Counted from the first letter of the stretch, positions 8,849 through 18,798 are shown. The stretch: 64,000 bases of DNA from Shewanella woodyi ATCC 51908 (GCF_000019525.1 NC_010506.1:4774001-4838000); one strand, 5' to 3'. Translations and numbers: made by a program. The notes: generated by a model from the sequence alone, not told the origin.

Positions 8849-8874
8849 GATAAGCCCAAGATCTTGGGCTTATC
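8849..8874 (+). terminator. 26-bp perfect palindrome after the lipoprotein operon
   Basis: Two 13-base arms (8849-8861 and 8862-8874) are exactly complementary and meet without spacer, with core AAGCCCAAG/CTTGGGCTT. No T-run follows, so it may be a factor-dependent terminator, an RNA end stabiliser or a protein site. It lies 65 bases past the last gene of the operon. Confidence 0.5.
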
Positions 8875-9010
8875 TCAGCCAGTATATAAATATAATCTAT
8901 CGATAAATATATTTAATCTGATGATAAAAATAACTCAGCTCACGTACACTTGATATCACAGCCAAAGTGGTTATGTTAAATAAAATAACTACAAGTTTTG
9001 AGATGATGAG

Positions 9011-10699
9011 ATGACAGAGATACGGGACGCTGGAATTTGGAAGTCAGCAAAGGGCAAAGGGCGTGCAACACCTAAGGGACGCCAACTTTCAGAGGGGGCG
9101 TTCAATGAAGTTCAACAACTTATAAAAGATATGCCGCTCAGGCGTGATCTACTGATTGAATACCTTCACAGAGTTCAGGACACATTTGGTCACCTTAGCG
9201 CTCCACACATTAAAGCCCTTGCAGATCACCTTAATATTGGCGAGGCTGAGGTCTATGAAGTTGCCAGTTTCTACGCCCACTTCGATCTAATAAAAGAGGG
9301 ACAAACACCTCCCCCCGCAACGACGCTTCGCGTGTGTAACAGCCTCTCCTGTACAATGGCCGGAGCTGATGAGTTAGCCGATGAGTTAAATAAGACCCTA
9401 GACAACCAAGAGGTTCGCGTATTGCGCGCTCCCTGTATGGGCCGCTGCAATACCGCGCCCACCGTAGCCCTTGGCCGTAACCATATCGATCACGCCACAC
9501 CCGCTAAACTTCAACAAGCGATATCGTCAAACGCCTTTACTGCCCCAATCCCTTGCTATCAATCCCTGACTGATTACCTCGCAGGGGGCGGATATCAGTT
9601 CTACGAGCAGATGAAAGCCAGTACTTTAGACCCCATTGAGGTCGAGGATAAGGTGTTCTCAGCTGGCCTCAGGGGCATGGGCGGTGCAGGATTCCCCTCG
9701 GGGAAAAAGTGGAGTTTTGTGCGCGCCGAATCAGGCCCAAGATACATGGCCGTTAACGGTGATGAGGGGGAACCCGGTACTTTTAAAGATAGGTATTATC
9801 TGGAAACTCAGCCTCACCTTTTTATGGAGGGGATGCTGATCGCCGCACAAGCCGTTGAAGCTGAGCATATCTACCTCTATCTTCGTGATGAGTACCCAGC
9901 AGCGCTTACCATACTCAAACGTGAAATAGCCGAACTGGAATCAGCCAATATCGTCCCTATTGGCTATATCGAACTTCGCCGAGGTGCAGGTGCCTATATC
10001 TGCGGTGAAGAGAGTGCCATGATTGAGTCCATCGAAGGCAAACGCGGACTGCCGCGACATCGTCCACCGTTTGTGGCTCAAAAGGGAATTTTTAACCAGC
10101 CCACCTTAGTTCATAATATAGAGACTCTCTACTGGGTCGCACGGATCTGCCGCGAAGGTGGCGAGATACTGACCTCTGTCAGCAAAAATGGCCGCACAGG
10201 ACTGCGCAGTTATTCGGTGTCAGGCAGAGTCATTAATCCCGGCGTCTATCTTCTACCTGCAGGCTCGACCATTACCGATCTCATTGAGGCAGCTGGCGGC
10301 ATGATCCAAGGTCATCGGCTGAAAGCTTATCAACCTGGTGGCCCCTCCTCCGGCATTTTGCCCGCCAGTTTAGCCGATGTGCCACTGGACTTTGATACCC
10401 TACAACCCCATGGTTCACTCATAGGCTCTGCCGCAGTTTTGGTATTATCGGATAAAGACAGCATCCGCGACGCCGCCCTTAATATGATGGAGTTTTTCGA
10501 TCATGAAAATTGTGGTCAATGTACGCCTTGTCGCGTTGGCTGTGAAAAAGCGGTCAAGTTAATGCGTGAAGATAAATGGGATACCAGCTTATTGTCAGAG
10601 CTTAGCAGTGTCATGGAGGACGCCTCTATTTGCGGCTTAGGCCAAGCAGCACCAAACCCCATTCGTCTTACCATCAAACATTTTCCCGATGAGGTGTAA
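9011..10699 (+). CDS. NAD-dependent formate dehydrogenase, fused gamma-beta (NuoE/NuoF-like) subunit
   Basis: A 562-residue soluble diaphorase subunit that passes electrons from formate to NAD+ through FMN. Residues about 30-165 are a NuoE/FdsG-type thioredoxin-fold 2Fe-2S domain (CNSLSC and CMGRC). The rest is a NuoF/FdsB type: FMN/NAD segment RGMGGAGFPSGKKW, NAD-site GAYICGEESAMIESIEGKRG, and a C-terminal 4Fe-4S site (CGQCTPCRVGC ... CGLG). In Rhodobacter/Cupriavidus FDHs these are two proteins (FdsG, FdsB); here they are one. The Mo subunit gene starts four bases after the stop. The ribosome site is weak (GAGATGATGAG). Confidence 0.88.
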   Translation: MTEIRDAGIWKSAKGKGRATPKGRQLSEGAFNEVQQLIKDMPLRRDLLIEYLHRVQDTFGHLSAPHIKALADHLNIGEAEVYEVASFYAHFDLIKEGQTPPPATTLRVCNSLSCTMAGADELADELNKTLDNQEVRVLRAPCMGRCNTAPTVALGRNHIDHATPAKLQQAISSNAFTAPIPCYQSLTDYLAGGGYQFYEQMKASTLDPIEVEDKVFSAGLRGMGGAGFPSGKKWSFVRAESGPRYMAVNGDEGEPGTFKDRYYLETQPHLFMEGMLIAAQAVEAEHIYLYLRDEYPAALTILKREIAELESANIVPIGYIELRRGAGAYICGEESAMIESIEGKRGLPRHRPPFVAQKGIFNQPTLVHNIETLYWVARICREGGEILTSVSKNGRTGLRSYSVSGRVINPGVYLLPAGSTITDLIEAAGGMIQGHRLKAYQPGGPSSGILPASLADVPLDFDTLQPHGSLIGSAAVLVLSDKDSIRDAALNMMEFFDHENCGQCTPCRVGCEKAVKLMREDKWDTSLLSELSSVMEDASICGLGQAAPNPIRLTIKHFPDEV

Positions 10700-10703
10700 C
10701 ACC

Positions 10704-13478
10704 ATGGATATTAAACTGCACACCATCGCCTTTACCTTAGATGATGTTGAGGTCACAGCAAGCCCCGATGAAACACTATGGCAAGTCGCCAAACGCCAGG
10801 GAAATAAGCTACCTCACCTCTGCTTTACTGACAGTTCAGGTTATCGACCCGACGGTAACTGCCGAGCCTGCATGGTTGAGATAGAGGGAGAGCGGGTTCT
10901 TGCCGCCTCCTGTCTGCGCAAACCTACTCAAGGCATGGTGGTGCATAGTCAAAGTTCTCGAGCAACACGCTCTCGAAAAATGGTGATGGAGTTATTGTTA
11001 ACCGATCAACCAAAGCAGATCAGTGACAGTGGCTCCCATCTTTCCCAAATGGCACAGTTACAAGATATTGATGCCAGTCGATTTCCAAAAATAGAGCCAA
11101 AGCGAGTCCCCCTAACCGACGACAGTCATGTCGCCATGAGTGTTAATCTTGATGCGTGCATCCAGTGTAATTTGTGCGTACGAGCATGTCGGGAGGTGCA
11201 GGTTAACGATGTTATCGGCATGGCCAATCGAGGCCGAGATAGCGCCATCATCTTCGATCAAAGTGATGAGATGGCAGAGTCTAGCTGCGTCGCCTGTGGT
11301 GAGTGTGTGCAGGTATGTCCAACCGATGCCCTAATGCCAGCATCTATTGCTAACAATACCAACATGACCTGTGAGCAATCAATCGATAAAGCGGTCTCAT
11401 CTGTATGTCCATTTTGTGGTGTTGGGTGTCAGATATCTTTGAAGGTAAAAGATAATAAGGTTCAGTATGTCGACGGATTAGATGGTCCAGCGAATGAATC
11501 TCGTCTCTGTGTTAAAGGACGCTTTGGTTACGATTATATCCACCATGCTCACCGACTAACTAAGCCGCTTATCAGACTCAAAGATGCCCCCAAGGGGTTA
11601 AATGTTGACCCTGCTAATCCTCTTACTCACTTTAGAGAAGCCAGTTGGCAAGAGGCGATAGAGGTCGCCGCCAAGGGGCTGTCAACACTTAAAAAAAATC
11701 ATGGCGGTGAGAGTGTGGCGGGATTTGGCTCAGCCAAGTGCACCAATGAAGAAGCTTACCTATTCCAGAAATTAATTCGCCAAGGTTTTGGCCATAACAA
11801 TGTCGATCACTGCACTCGTTTGTGTCATGCCTCTTCTGTAGCGGCCCTGATTGAAAATATTGGCTCAGGGGCCGTGACCGCCTCATTCAACGAGATAGAG
11901 CACGCTGATGTTGCTATCGTAATAGGGTGTAACCCCACAGAAAATCACCCAGTCGCAGCCACTTATTTTAAACAGTTTGTGCGCCGAGGCGGCAAGTTAA
12001 TCGTGATGGATCCTCGCGGCACAGCCATGAAGCGTTTCGCCACGCATATGCTGCAGTTTAGACCCGGCACCGATGTAGCTCTACTTAACGCCATCATGCA
12101 TATCATTGTGGATGAGGGGCTGCAAAACCAAGCCTATATCGATGAGCACACGGAAAACTGGCAAGCTCAGAAAGATCACCTTGTTGGCTTCTCGCCCGAA
12201 AAGATGGCACCTTTGTGCGGCATAGATGCACAGACACTTCGTCAGGTAGCACGCACCTTCGCTAAAGGCAAAGCGGGCATGATCTTCTGGGGCATGGGGG
12301 TCAGTCAACATATTCACGGTACCGATAACTCTCGCTGCCTCATCTCACTCGCCCTCATGTGTGGCCATGTGGGTCGTAGCGGCAGTGGCTTGCATCCTCT
12401 CAGGGGGCAAAACAATGTCCAAGGCGCATCAGATGCTGGCCTTATTCCCATGTTTCTCCCTGACTATCAAACTGTGAAAGATAACAATATCCGCGCACAC
12501 TTTGATGAGATCTGGCAAGAGGAGAGTGACGCGATAGCGGTATCAGCAACCCCAGGTCTCACAGTGGTGGAGATTATCGATGCCATCCATAAGGATATGA
12601 TCCGCGGCATGTACATTCTCGGTGAAAACCCTGCGATGTCAGACCCCGATGTTAGCCATGCGCGTAATGCATTAGCTAAACTGGAGCACTTAATCGTTCA
12701 GGATATCTTCTTAACCGAAACCGCCAGTTTCGCAGATGTTATCTTCCCTGCCGCTGCCTTTGCCGAAAAAGATGGCACTGTGACCAATACCAATCGTCAG
12801 GTGCAGATGGGGAGAAAAGCGCTGGATGCGCCGGGAGAAGCCAAGCAAGATTGGGCGATACTGATTGAGCTTGCCAACGCCCTAGGGCTTAACTGGCAAT
12901 ATCCTTCACCCCGCGAGATCTTCAATGAGATGAAGCTGGGCATGAGTTCATTAGACAATATTAGTTGGGAAAGGCTATCGAGTGAAAACGCAGTCACTTA
13001 CCCCTGTAATGGTGAAAACCAACCCGGTGAAGCCATTGTATTTGGTGATGGTTTTCCCCGCCAGAGTGGCCGAGCAAAGTTTACCCCGGCCAGTGTTATT
13101 GCCCCCGACGAACTGCCGGATAAGGAGTACCCTTTGATTATGACCACAGGTCGTCAATTGGAGCATTGGCATACGGGCAGTATGACACGTCGCTCCAAAG
13201 TCTTAGATGCAGTAGAGCCTGAGGCCAACTGCTCACTTCATCCCAAGACATTAAGGCGCTTAGGAATCTCGCCAGGTGGAATGATCCGCTTACTCTCTCG
13301 CCGCGGTGAGATAGAGCTGCTCGCCCGCGCAGATAGAGCTGTTGCCGAAGATATGGTATTTGTCCCCTTCGCTTATGTGGAAGCGGCGGCAAATTTACTG
13401 ACCAACCCAGCACTGGATCCCGTAGGAAAAATTCCAGAGTTTAAGTTTGCAGCCGTACGTGGAGAAGCGGTTAATTAG
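10704..13478 (+). CDS. NAD-dependent formate dehydrogenase, molybdopterin (alpha) subunit
   Basis: About 924 residues. N-terminus: ferredoxin-type 2Fe-2S domain (CFTDSSGYRPDGNCRACM...C). Then two 4Fe-4S motifs (CIQCNLCVRAC and CVACGECVQVCP), a catalytic-subunit 4Fe-4S motif (CPFCGVGC), and the molybdopterin guanine dinucleotide domains. The predicted Mo ligand is Cys374 in DHCTRLCH, the position filled by selenocysteine in E. coli FdhF. The start at 10704 has GAGGT at good spacing; an in-frame ATG five codons earlier does not. The enzyme oxidises formate to CO2 in the cytoplasm. No fdhD or FDH gamma membrane gene lies in the window. Confidence 0.9.
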   Translation: MDIKLHTIAFTLDDVEVTASPDETLWQVAKRQGNKLPHLCFTDSSGYRPDGNCRACMVEIEGERVLAASCLRKPTQGMVVHSQSSRATRSRKMVMELLLTDQPKQISDSGSHLSQMAQLQDIDASRFPKIEPKRVPLTDDSHVAMSVNLDACIQCNLCVRACREVQVNDVIGMANRGRDSAIIFDQSDEMAESSCVACGECVQVCPTDALMPASIANNTNMTCEQSIDKAVSSVCPFCGVGCQISLKVKDNKVQYVDGLDGPANESRLCVKGRFGYDYIHHAHRLTKPLIRLKDAPKGLNVDPANPLTHFREASWQEAIEVAAKGLSTLKKNHGGESVAGFGSAKCTNEEAYLFQKLIRQGFGHNNVDHCTRLCHASSVAALIENIGSGAVTASFNEIEHADVAIVIGCNPTENHPVAATYFKQFVRRGGKLIVMDPRGTAMKRFATHMLQFRPGTDVALLNAIMHIIVDEGLQNQAYIDEHTENWQAQKDHLVGFSPEKMAPLCGIDAQTLRQVARTFAKGKAGMIFWGMGVSQHIHGTDNSRCLISLALMCGHVGRSGSGLHPLRGQNNVQGASDAGLIPMFLPDYQTVKDNNIRAHFDEIWQEESDAIAVSATPGLTVVEIIDAIHKDMIRGMYILGENPAMSDPDVSHARNALAKLEHLIVQDIFLTETASFADVIFPAAAFAEKDGTVTNTNRQVQMGRKALDAPGEAKQDWAILIELANALGLNWQYPSPREIFNEMKLGMSSLDNISWERLSSENAVTYPCNGENQPGEAIVFGDGFPRQSGRAKFTPASVIAPDELPDKEYPLIMTTGRQLEHWHTGSMTRRSKVLDAVEPEANCSLHPKTLRRLGISPGGMIRLLSRRGEIELLARADRAVAEDMVFVPFAYVEAAANLLTNPALDPVGKIPEFKFAAVRGEAVN

Positions 13479-13704
13479 TTTTCTCGGACTCTCGTTTAAC
13501 GAGAATAAAGGTTAGGTACATTTTTGTAGGAAGAGAGAGCGCCATACCAAAAGCCACACAAACGGCGCTAATGATGATCCCTTTAACCCCCATAGCTTCG
13601 ATGGCCTCATTGAAGTTATGGAAATAGATCCCAAGTAGGATTAAGCAGATACCAACTGCGATACAACACTTTAGGATCAAAATTAGCTTGTTATCAGTCA
13701 TCAT
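13471..13704 (-). CDS. Small two-helix membrane protein of unknown function
   Basis: About 77 residues with two hydrophobic segments (KLILILKCCIAVGICLILLG and GIIISAVCVAFGMAL) and a charged C-terminal tail (KRESEKTN). ATGATG at 13704 is preceded by GAGGCGCTT, a good ribosome site, which favours this over the longer frame. Its 3' end overlaps the formate dehydrogenase alpha gene by 8 bases tail to tail. No family recognised. Confidence 0.55.
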   Translation of the reverse strand: MMTDNKLILILKCCIAVGICLILLGIYFHNFNEAIEAMGVKGIIISAVCVAFGMALSLPTKMYLTFILVKRESEKTN

Positions 13705-13793
13705 AAGCGCCTCAATCATCAGTATCGTATTTGACTAATATAATGAGACCTAATCGGAAATGCTACCTTGATTGAGATCAAGGCTATAGCCAC

Positions 13794-13823
13794 AAAAAAG
13801 CGAACCATAAGGTTCGCTTTTTT
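13794..13823. terminator. Bidirectional hairpin terminator
   Basis: AAAAAAGCGAACC (13794-13806), ATAA loop, then GGTTCGCTTTTTT. The A-run and T-run allow use on both strands; on the minus strand it ends the OsmC-YcaO gene. The same stem occurs twice after gcvP (60868 and 61048). Confidence 0.85.
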
Positions 13824-13839
13824 GCTCTAGTACAGTCGA

Positions 13840-16026
13840 TTATTCTGCGGCGCTCTTTGCTCGTGCGCTATGCAGTTTCTTGTAGCTTTCAATCAGTCTC
13901 AGATGTGGCTCAATTCCCTCTAAGGCCATACTGGTCTTGGTCAAGCCATAAAAACGAACATCACCATTAACCGAGCCAACCACATTTTGCATCACATCGA
14001 TACCAAACATACGGTTAAAGTTATTGATGAAGTGCTCAAGCTCAAGAGTTTCATCTAAGGTCACTTCCAATACAGCATTCACCGCTTGATAGAACAGACC
14101 ACGCTCAACCGTATTATCGTTAAACTGCAGGAAGTCACCAACTAACTCTATCGCTTCCTCGTGAGCACCAAGTGCTAGATAGATAAGAATTTTAAGCTCG
14201 ATAATGGTGAGCTGCCCCCAAACGGTATTCTCATCGAACACGATACCTATCATGGTACGAATATCGGTGTAGTTATCCTGCTGACTCTCCTCTAAACGAT
14301 TGACCAGATCCACCAGCTCATCATCAGACAGGGAATGTAGATTTAAGATATCTTCACGGTATTCAAGCGACTTATTGGTGTTATCCCAAATCAGATCATC
14401 GACTGGGTAGACCTCTGAAAAATCAGGCACTAGCATACGGCACGCCGACGCACCTAAGTCGTTAAACTCAGCGGTGTATACCTCTTTACCTAAGTCAGCA
14501 AGAATACCAAACAGGCTATCAGCTTCCTCTTGGTTAGTGCCTGAGAAATCCCACTCGCAGAACTCAAACTCAGCATTACTGCTAAAGAAGCGCCATGAGA
14601 TCACGCCGGTTGAATCGATAAAGTGCTCAACAAAGTTTTCAGGCTCAGTCACGGCCATGCTGTTAAAAGTAGGCTTAGGTACATCATTTAGCCCTTCGAA
14701 GCTTCGGCCTTGCAGCAACTCAGTTAAGCTGCGCTCTAGTGCGACCTCAAGACTTGGATGAGCACCAAATGAGGCAAATACACCGCCAGTCTTTGGATTC
14801 ATTAAGGTCACACACATCACAGGAAACTGACCACCTAGTGAGGCATCTTTAACGACAATAGGGAAGCCTTGCTCCTCTAGTCCCTTAATTCCAGCCAAGA
14901 TACTTGGGTACTTCTCTAACACTGTTTGTGGCACGTCCGGCAAGACTATCTCTTGCTCGATGATCTGGCGCTTAACGGCGCGCTCAAAGATCTCAGACAG
15001 ACACTGAACTTGTGCTTCCTGCAGGTTATTACCCGCGCTCATGCCATTACTTAAAAACAGGTTCTCTATTAGGTTTGATGGGAAGTACACTGTCTCACCA
15101 TCTGAGTGACGCGTATAGGGAATGGTACAGATCCCACGGTCGATATTGCCCGAGTTGGTATCAATCAGGTTAGAGCCTGCAAGCTCGCCATCTGGGTTAT
15201 AAATCTCTAAACAATATTCATCTAACATACCCGCAGGAAGTGAATCATCGTCAGTTAACTCAAACCACTTCTCATTTGGGTAATGAACAAATTCGCTATT
15301 GGCAATCTCTTCACCAAAGAACTGATCATTATAGAAAAAGTTGCAGTTAAGACGCTCGATAAACTCACCTAACGCAGAGCAAAGTGCGCTCTCTTTGGTC
15401 GCCCCTTTACCATTGGTAAAACACATAGGCGATGCAGCATCACGAATATGCAGTGACCATACGTTGGGTACGATATTACGCCATGAGGAGATCTCTATCT
15501 TCATTCCAAGATCCGCCAAGATGCCGGTCATATTGGAGATGGTCTGCTCAAGTGGCAAATCTTTACCTAAGATATAGGTGTTCGCGTCGCTATCACCTTG
15601 TCCCATGAGCATCGCATTGGCATCGGCATCTAAATTTTCAACAGTCTCAATCTTAAATTCAGGGCCTGTTTGCACCACTTTCTTAACGGTACAACGCTCA
15701 ATGGAACGCAAAATCCCCTGGCGATCTTTCTCTGAGATATCCTCAGGTAACTCAACCTGAATTTGGAAAATCTGGTTATAGCGATCTTCAGGATCGACAA
15801 TATTATTCTGTGACAATCTAATGTTTTCAGTCGGAATATCACGCGCCTTGCAGTACACCTTTATAAAATAGGCGGCACACAAGGCAGACGATGCTAAGAA
15901 ATAATCGAAAGGACTCGGCGCCGAGCCGTCACCCTTGTAGCGAATAGGCTGATCTGCTGTGACAGTAAAGTCATCGAACTTAGCTTCCAATCTCAGATTG
16001 TCGAGAAAATTAACTTTGATTTCCAT
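13840..16026 (-). CDS. ycaO: OsmC-YcaO fusion protein
   Basis: About 728 residues from the ATG at 16026; a longer frame would need a GTG five codons upstream. Residues about 1-140 are an OsmC-type peroxidase fold with the two expected cysteines (SSALCAAYF, SIERCTVKKV). The YcaO ATP-grasp-like cyclodehydratase domain follows, with its Glu-rich ATP/Mg motifs (SALGEFIERLNCNFF, EAQVQCLSEIFERAVKRQ). The last 130 residues are helical, TPR-like. E. coli YcaO (about 586 residues, no OsmC part) is linked to beta-methylthiolation of ribosomal protein S12 with RimO. In this lineage the OsmC fusion is the usual form (known family architecture). No peptide substrate or RiPP genes are nearby. Confidence 0.88.
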   Translation of the reverse strand: MEIKVNFLDNLRLEAKFDDFTVTADQPIRYKGDGSAPSPFDYFLASSALCAAYFIKVYCKARDIPTENIRLSQNNIVDPEDRYNQIFQIQVELPEDISEKDRQGILRSIERCTVKKVVQTGPEFKIETVENLDADANAMLMGQGDSDANTYILGKDLPLEQTISNMTGILADLGMKIEISSWRNIVPNVWSLHIRDAASPMCFTNGKGATKESALCSALGEFIERLNCNFFYNDQFFGEEIANSEFVHYPNEKWFELTDDDSLPAGMLDEYCLEIYNPDGELAGSNLIDTNSGNIDRGICTIPYTRHSDGETVYFPSNLIENLFLSNGMSAGNNLQEAQVQCLSEIFERAVKRQIIEQEIVLPDVPQTVLEKYPSILAGIKGLEEQGFPIVVKDASLGGQFPVMCVTLMNPKTGGVFASFGAHPSLEVALERSLTELLQGRSFEGLNDVPKPTFNSMAVTEPENFVEHFIDSTGVISWRFFSSNAEFEFCEWDFSGTNQEEADSLFGILADLGKEVYTAEFNDLGASACRMLVPDFSEVYPVDDLIWDNTNKSLEYREDILNLHSLSDDELVDLVNRLEESQQDNYTDIRTMIGIVFDENTVWGQLTIIELKILIYLALGAHEEAIELVGDFLQFNDNTVERGLFYQAVNAVLEVTLDETLELEHFINNFNRMFGIDVMQNVVGSVNGDVRFYGLTKTSMALEGIEPHLRLIESYKKLHSARAKSAAE

Positions 16027-16472
16027 TGAATAGATTTCCACTTATATAGCGAGTGTCACTCAGCCCTGAGTCTTACGTGACCCTAGCGCAAATGAACTTA
16101 ATTGTGGGGAATTATCGGTGTTTTTGACTCATTAGTCTTGGGTTAATTACATATGCTGACTACAAAGACCGATAAATTCAAAAAACAAGCCTGAATATCT
16201 CAGTTAAAAAGCTTACAGGCAGGTGAAAGTAGCGAATCTAGATGACCAAATTAAGTCGCCAGCAAAAAGCCATGCCGCACAAAAAAGTAAACCTTTATAT
16301 GAATTGGCACGTATAGATAATAGCGATTACTCATCTGCGGGCTCACCTTGTCATTATATCGAATCATCTCATGCCTTAATGGCTTCATTACCAATAAGGT
16401 TATATCAGAAAAGCAATACAGGATTGCTTTCTCAGCGTTAGCTGTTCGAAAGAGAATTGAAGAGGAAGGTAG
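16027..16472. other. Intergenic region between ycaO and photolyase genes
   Basis: 446 bases separating divergent genes, presumably containing both promoters. A GTG-started 72-codon frame at 16223-16441 has no convincing ribosome site and no recognisable product. The photolyase ribosome site (AGGAAGG) is just before 16473. Nothing else seen. Confidence 0.4.
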
Positions 16473-18068
16473 ATGAGTCTATTAGGAAGTCAACCAACAC
16501 AAAAACTTAGACTTATTCTCGGTGATCAACTTAACGCCGAGCACTCTTGGTATAAAGATAAGTCTCCCAACACCTTATATTTGATTGCGGAGCTATATCA
16601 AGAAACAAACTACACCCGGCATCATATCCAAAAAGTGTCAGCCTTTTTTGCAGCAATGGCAGCCTTTGCTAATGCACTTGAGCAAGCAGGGCATAGTGTA
16701 TTGCACCTTACATTAGATGAAACAGCCCAATATCAAGACTTACCTACACTATTAAACGAGCTTATTGATCGTCACCAAATTGAAGAGTTTGAATACCAGC
16801 TCCCCGATGAATATCGCTTAAGACAGCAGCTATCTCTGTTTTCTCGCTCTATAGATATAAGTGTTAAAACCTATGAAAGTGAACATTTCTATTTGTCTGA
16901 TGCTGAATTAGTTGATTACTTTAAAGTGGGTAAAAAGCACCGTTTAGAACCGTTTTATCGAAAATTGAGAGCCAGATTTAACTTGTTAATGGAGCAAGGA
17001 AGCCCTCTTGGTGGGAAATGGAATTTTGATGCCGATAATCGACAAAAAATCAAAGTGACAGACTTTTACGATGTGCCAACTCCCCTATTATTCGCTAATG
17101 ATGTCAGCACTATTTTACAACGAGTTGAGCGCCATAACGTTGCGACAATAGGGGTTGTCCAAGCTAACTTACTCTGGCCAATTACGCGTCATCAAGCTAA
17201 TAAACTCCTTGAACATTTTTGCCGATATTGCTTAGTCAGATTTGGGCAGTTTCAAGATGCGATGACAGCTAAACTAGATCTTAAGTTAGGTGCATTAAGC
17301 GAAGACAGGCAGTGGACCTTATATCACTCACGATTATCATTTGCGCTCAACGCCAAGCTGCTCAGTCCTAAACATGTTATTGATACAGCCATTACCGCTT
17401 ATCAGGCAGCAAAAGGAGAGATAACTTTAGCGCAAATAGAGGGTTTTGTAAGACAAATACTAGGCTGGCGAGAGTTCGTTAGAGGCGTGTATTGGGCAAA
17501 CATGCCCGAGTATGCAGAACTTAATAGATTGTCAGCGACGCGCGCGCTCCCCACTTGGTTTTGGAGTGGCGACACTAAAATGAACTGTTTACATCATGCC
17601 ATTAAGCAATCGCTAGAGTATTCCTACGCTCACCACATCCAACGCTTAATGGTGACAGGCAATTTTTGTTTAATTTCAGGTGTAGCTCCTGACCAAGTTG
17701 ATGATTGGTACTTAGGGGTTTATATCGATGCTATTGAGTGGGTCGAGATGCCAAATACCCGAGGAATGAGCCAATTTGCCGATGGTGGAATAGTAGGTTC
17801 TAAAGCCTATGCTGCCAGTGGAAACTATATCAATAAAATGAGTGATTACTGCACAAACTGTCACTATCAGGTAAAACAAAGTCACACTAACAAGGCCTGT
17901 CCTCTCAACGCTTTGTACTGGCGGTTTATGGCTCAACACTTCGATGATTTTAGTACCAATCCGCGAACTAAAATGGTTTATGCCAATTGGTTAAAAAAGC
18001 CCGTAGAGGATAGAGAGTTAATATTATCCCATGCAGAAAATCTACTCTGCCATATCGAAGAGCTATAA
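16473..18068 (+). CDS. FeS bacterial cryptochrome/(6-4) photolyase (PhrB-type)
   Basis: A 531-residue photolyase-related protein of the FeS-BCP class, which repairs UV photoproducts using FAD and light. The N-terminus LRLILGDQLN is the class signature. The four 4Fe-4S ligands are Cys372, Cys460, Cys463 and Cys476. Their spacing (88, 3, 13) equals that of Agrobacterium PhrB Cys350/438/441/454. The FAD-binding helical domain carries GWREFVRGVYW and PNTRGMSQFADGG. AGGAAGG gives a strong ribosome site. A flavin reductase gene follows after 35 bases on the same strand. Confidence 0.9.
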   Translation: MSLLGSQPTQKLRLILGDQLNAEHSWYKDKSPNTLYLIAELYQETNYTRHHIQKVSAFFAAMAAFANALEQAGHSVLHLTLDETAQYQDLPTLLNELIDRHQIEEFEYQLPDEYRLRQQLSLFSRSIDISVKTYESEHFYLSDAELVDYFKVGKKHRLEPFYRKLRARFNLLMEQGSPLGGKWNFDADNRQKIKVTDFYDVPTPLLFANDVSTILQRVERHNVATIGVVQANLLWPITRHQANKLLEHFCRYCLVRFGQFQDAMTAKLDLKLGALSEDRQWTLYHSRLSFALNAKLLSPKHVIDTAITAYQAAKGEITLAQIEGFVRQILGWREFVRGVYWANMPEYAELNRLSATRALPTWFWSGDTKMNCLHHAIKQSLEYSYAHHIQRLMVTGNFCLISGVAPDQVDDWYLGVYIDAIEWVEMPNTRGMSQFADGGIVGSKAYAASGNYINKMSDYCTNCHYQVKQSHTNKACPLNALYWRFMAQHFDDFSTNPRTKMVYANWLKKPVEDRELILSHAENLLCHIEEL

Positions 18069-18103
18069 ACATCTAGCTATATTTCTTAAGGAGATAATGA
18101 TTA

Positions 18104-18763
18104 ATGATGAAACATTTAACAACAATCGACATTGCTCAAATGCAGCAACGAAATCGAGCAAGATTAATCAATAGTCTATCAGGCTTCAAAAGCGCAAATC
18201 TGGTTGGCAGCCAAGATGCTCATGGCTGCAGTAACTTATCTATGGTCAGTTCAGTATTTCATCTTGGTGCTAACCCTGCACTAATGGGGATGATTATTCG
18301 ACCTGATGGCGTTCCACGAGATACGCTAAGTAATATCAAGCAAACTAAAAGCTACACCATTAACCATGTCACATCTGAAATTTACCGCAAAGCTCATCAA
18401 ACATCAGCTCGTTATGATGCCAATGTGTCTGAGTTTACTGAGGTTGGGTTAACAGAGGAATATGTTGAAGGGATCATTGCCCCTTTTGTAATGGAAAGTA
18501 AGCTTAAATTCTCACTTGAAGTCCGTGAAATGACTCAATTGATGATTAACAACACCACCCTAGTGATAGGTGAAATAAAGCACGTTATTGTTGATGCCTT
18601 GGGAATTAAATCAGATGGGTATATCGATATTGAAGCACTTGATACCATTACCGTATCTGGTCTCGATAGTTATCACCAGACAAAGCGTTTAACGCGTTTA
18701 AGTTACGCTAAACCAAACAAACACCTTGAAAAACTACCACTAAGTGGCGGCGAAGACGCCTAG
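18104..18763 (+). CDS. Flavin reductase-like FMN-binding split-barrel protein
   Basis: A 219-residue cytoplasmic protein with the flavin-reductase split-barrel pattern: NLVGSQDAHGCSNLSMVSSVFHLGANPALMGMI (described in pieces: NLVGSQD, GCSNLSMVSS, NPALMGMIIRP) and TKSYTINHV. ATGATG start with AAGGAG upstream. The 35-base gap after the photolyase gene suggests one transcript, so it may supply reduced flavin or act in the same light or redox response. The exact substrate is not visible. It could also be a member that carries FMN without turnover. Confidence 0.75.
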   Translation: MMKHLTTIDIAQMQQRNRARLINSLSGFKSANLVGSQDAHGCSNLSMVSSVFHLGANPALMGMIIRPDGVPRDTLSNIKQTKSYTINHVTSEIYRKAHQTSARYDANVSEFTEVGLTEEYVEGIIAPFVMESKLKFSLEVREMTQLMINNTTLVIGEIKHVIVDALGIKSDGYIDIEALDTITVSGLDSYHQTKRLTRLSYAKPNKHLEKLPLSGGEDA

Positions 18764-18798
18764 TGTCTTCGCCAATTTAAATATTGTTTAAGGCTGAT

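Noticed and set aside
13840..16026. OsmC-YcaO gene as part of a RiPP (azole peptide) cluster
   Set aside because: No precursor peptide, dehydrogenase or transporter gene lies nearby, and the fusion is the ordinary stand-alone type in this lineage.
16223..16441. 72-codon frame with GTG start between ycaO and the photolyase gene
   Set aside because: No convincing ribosome site, no recognisable domain and low-complexity composition; it lies where two divergent promoters are expected.
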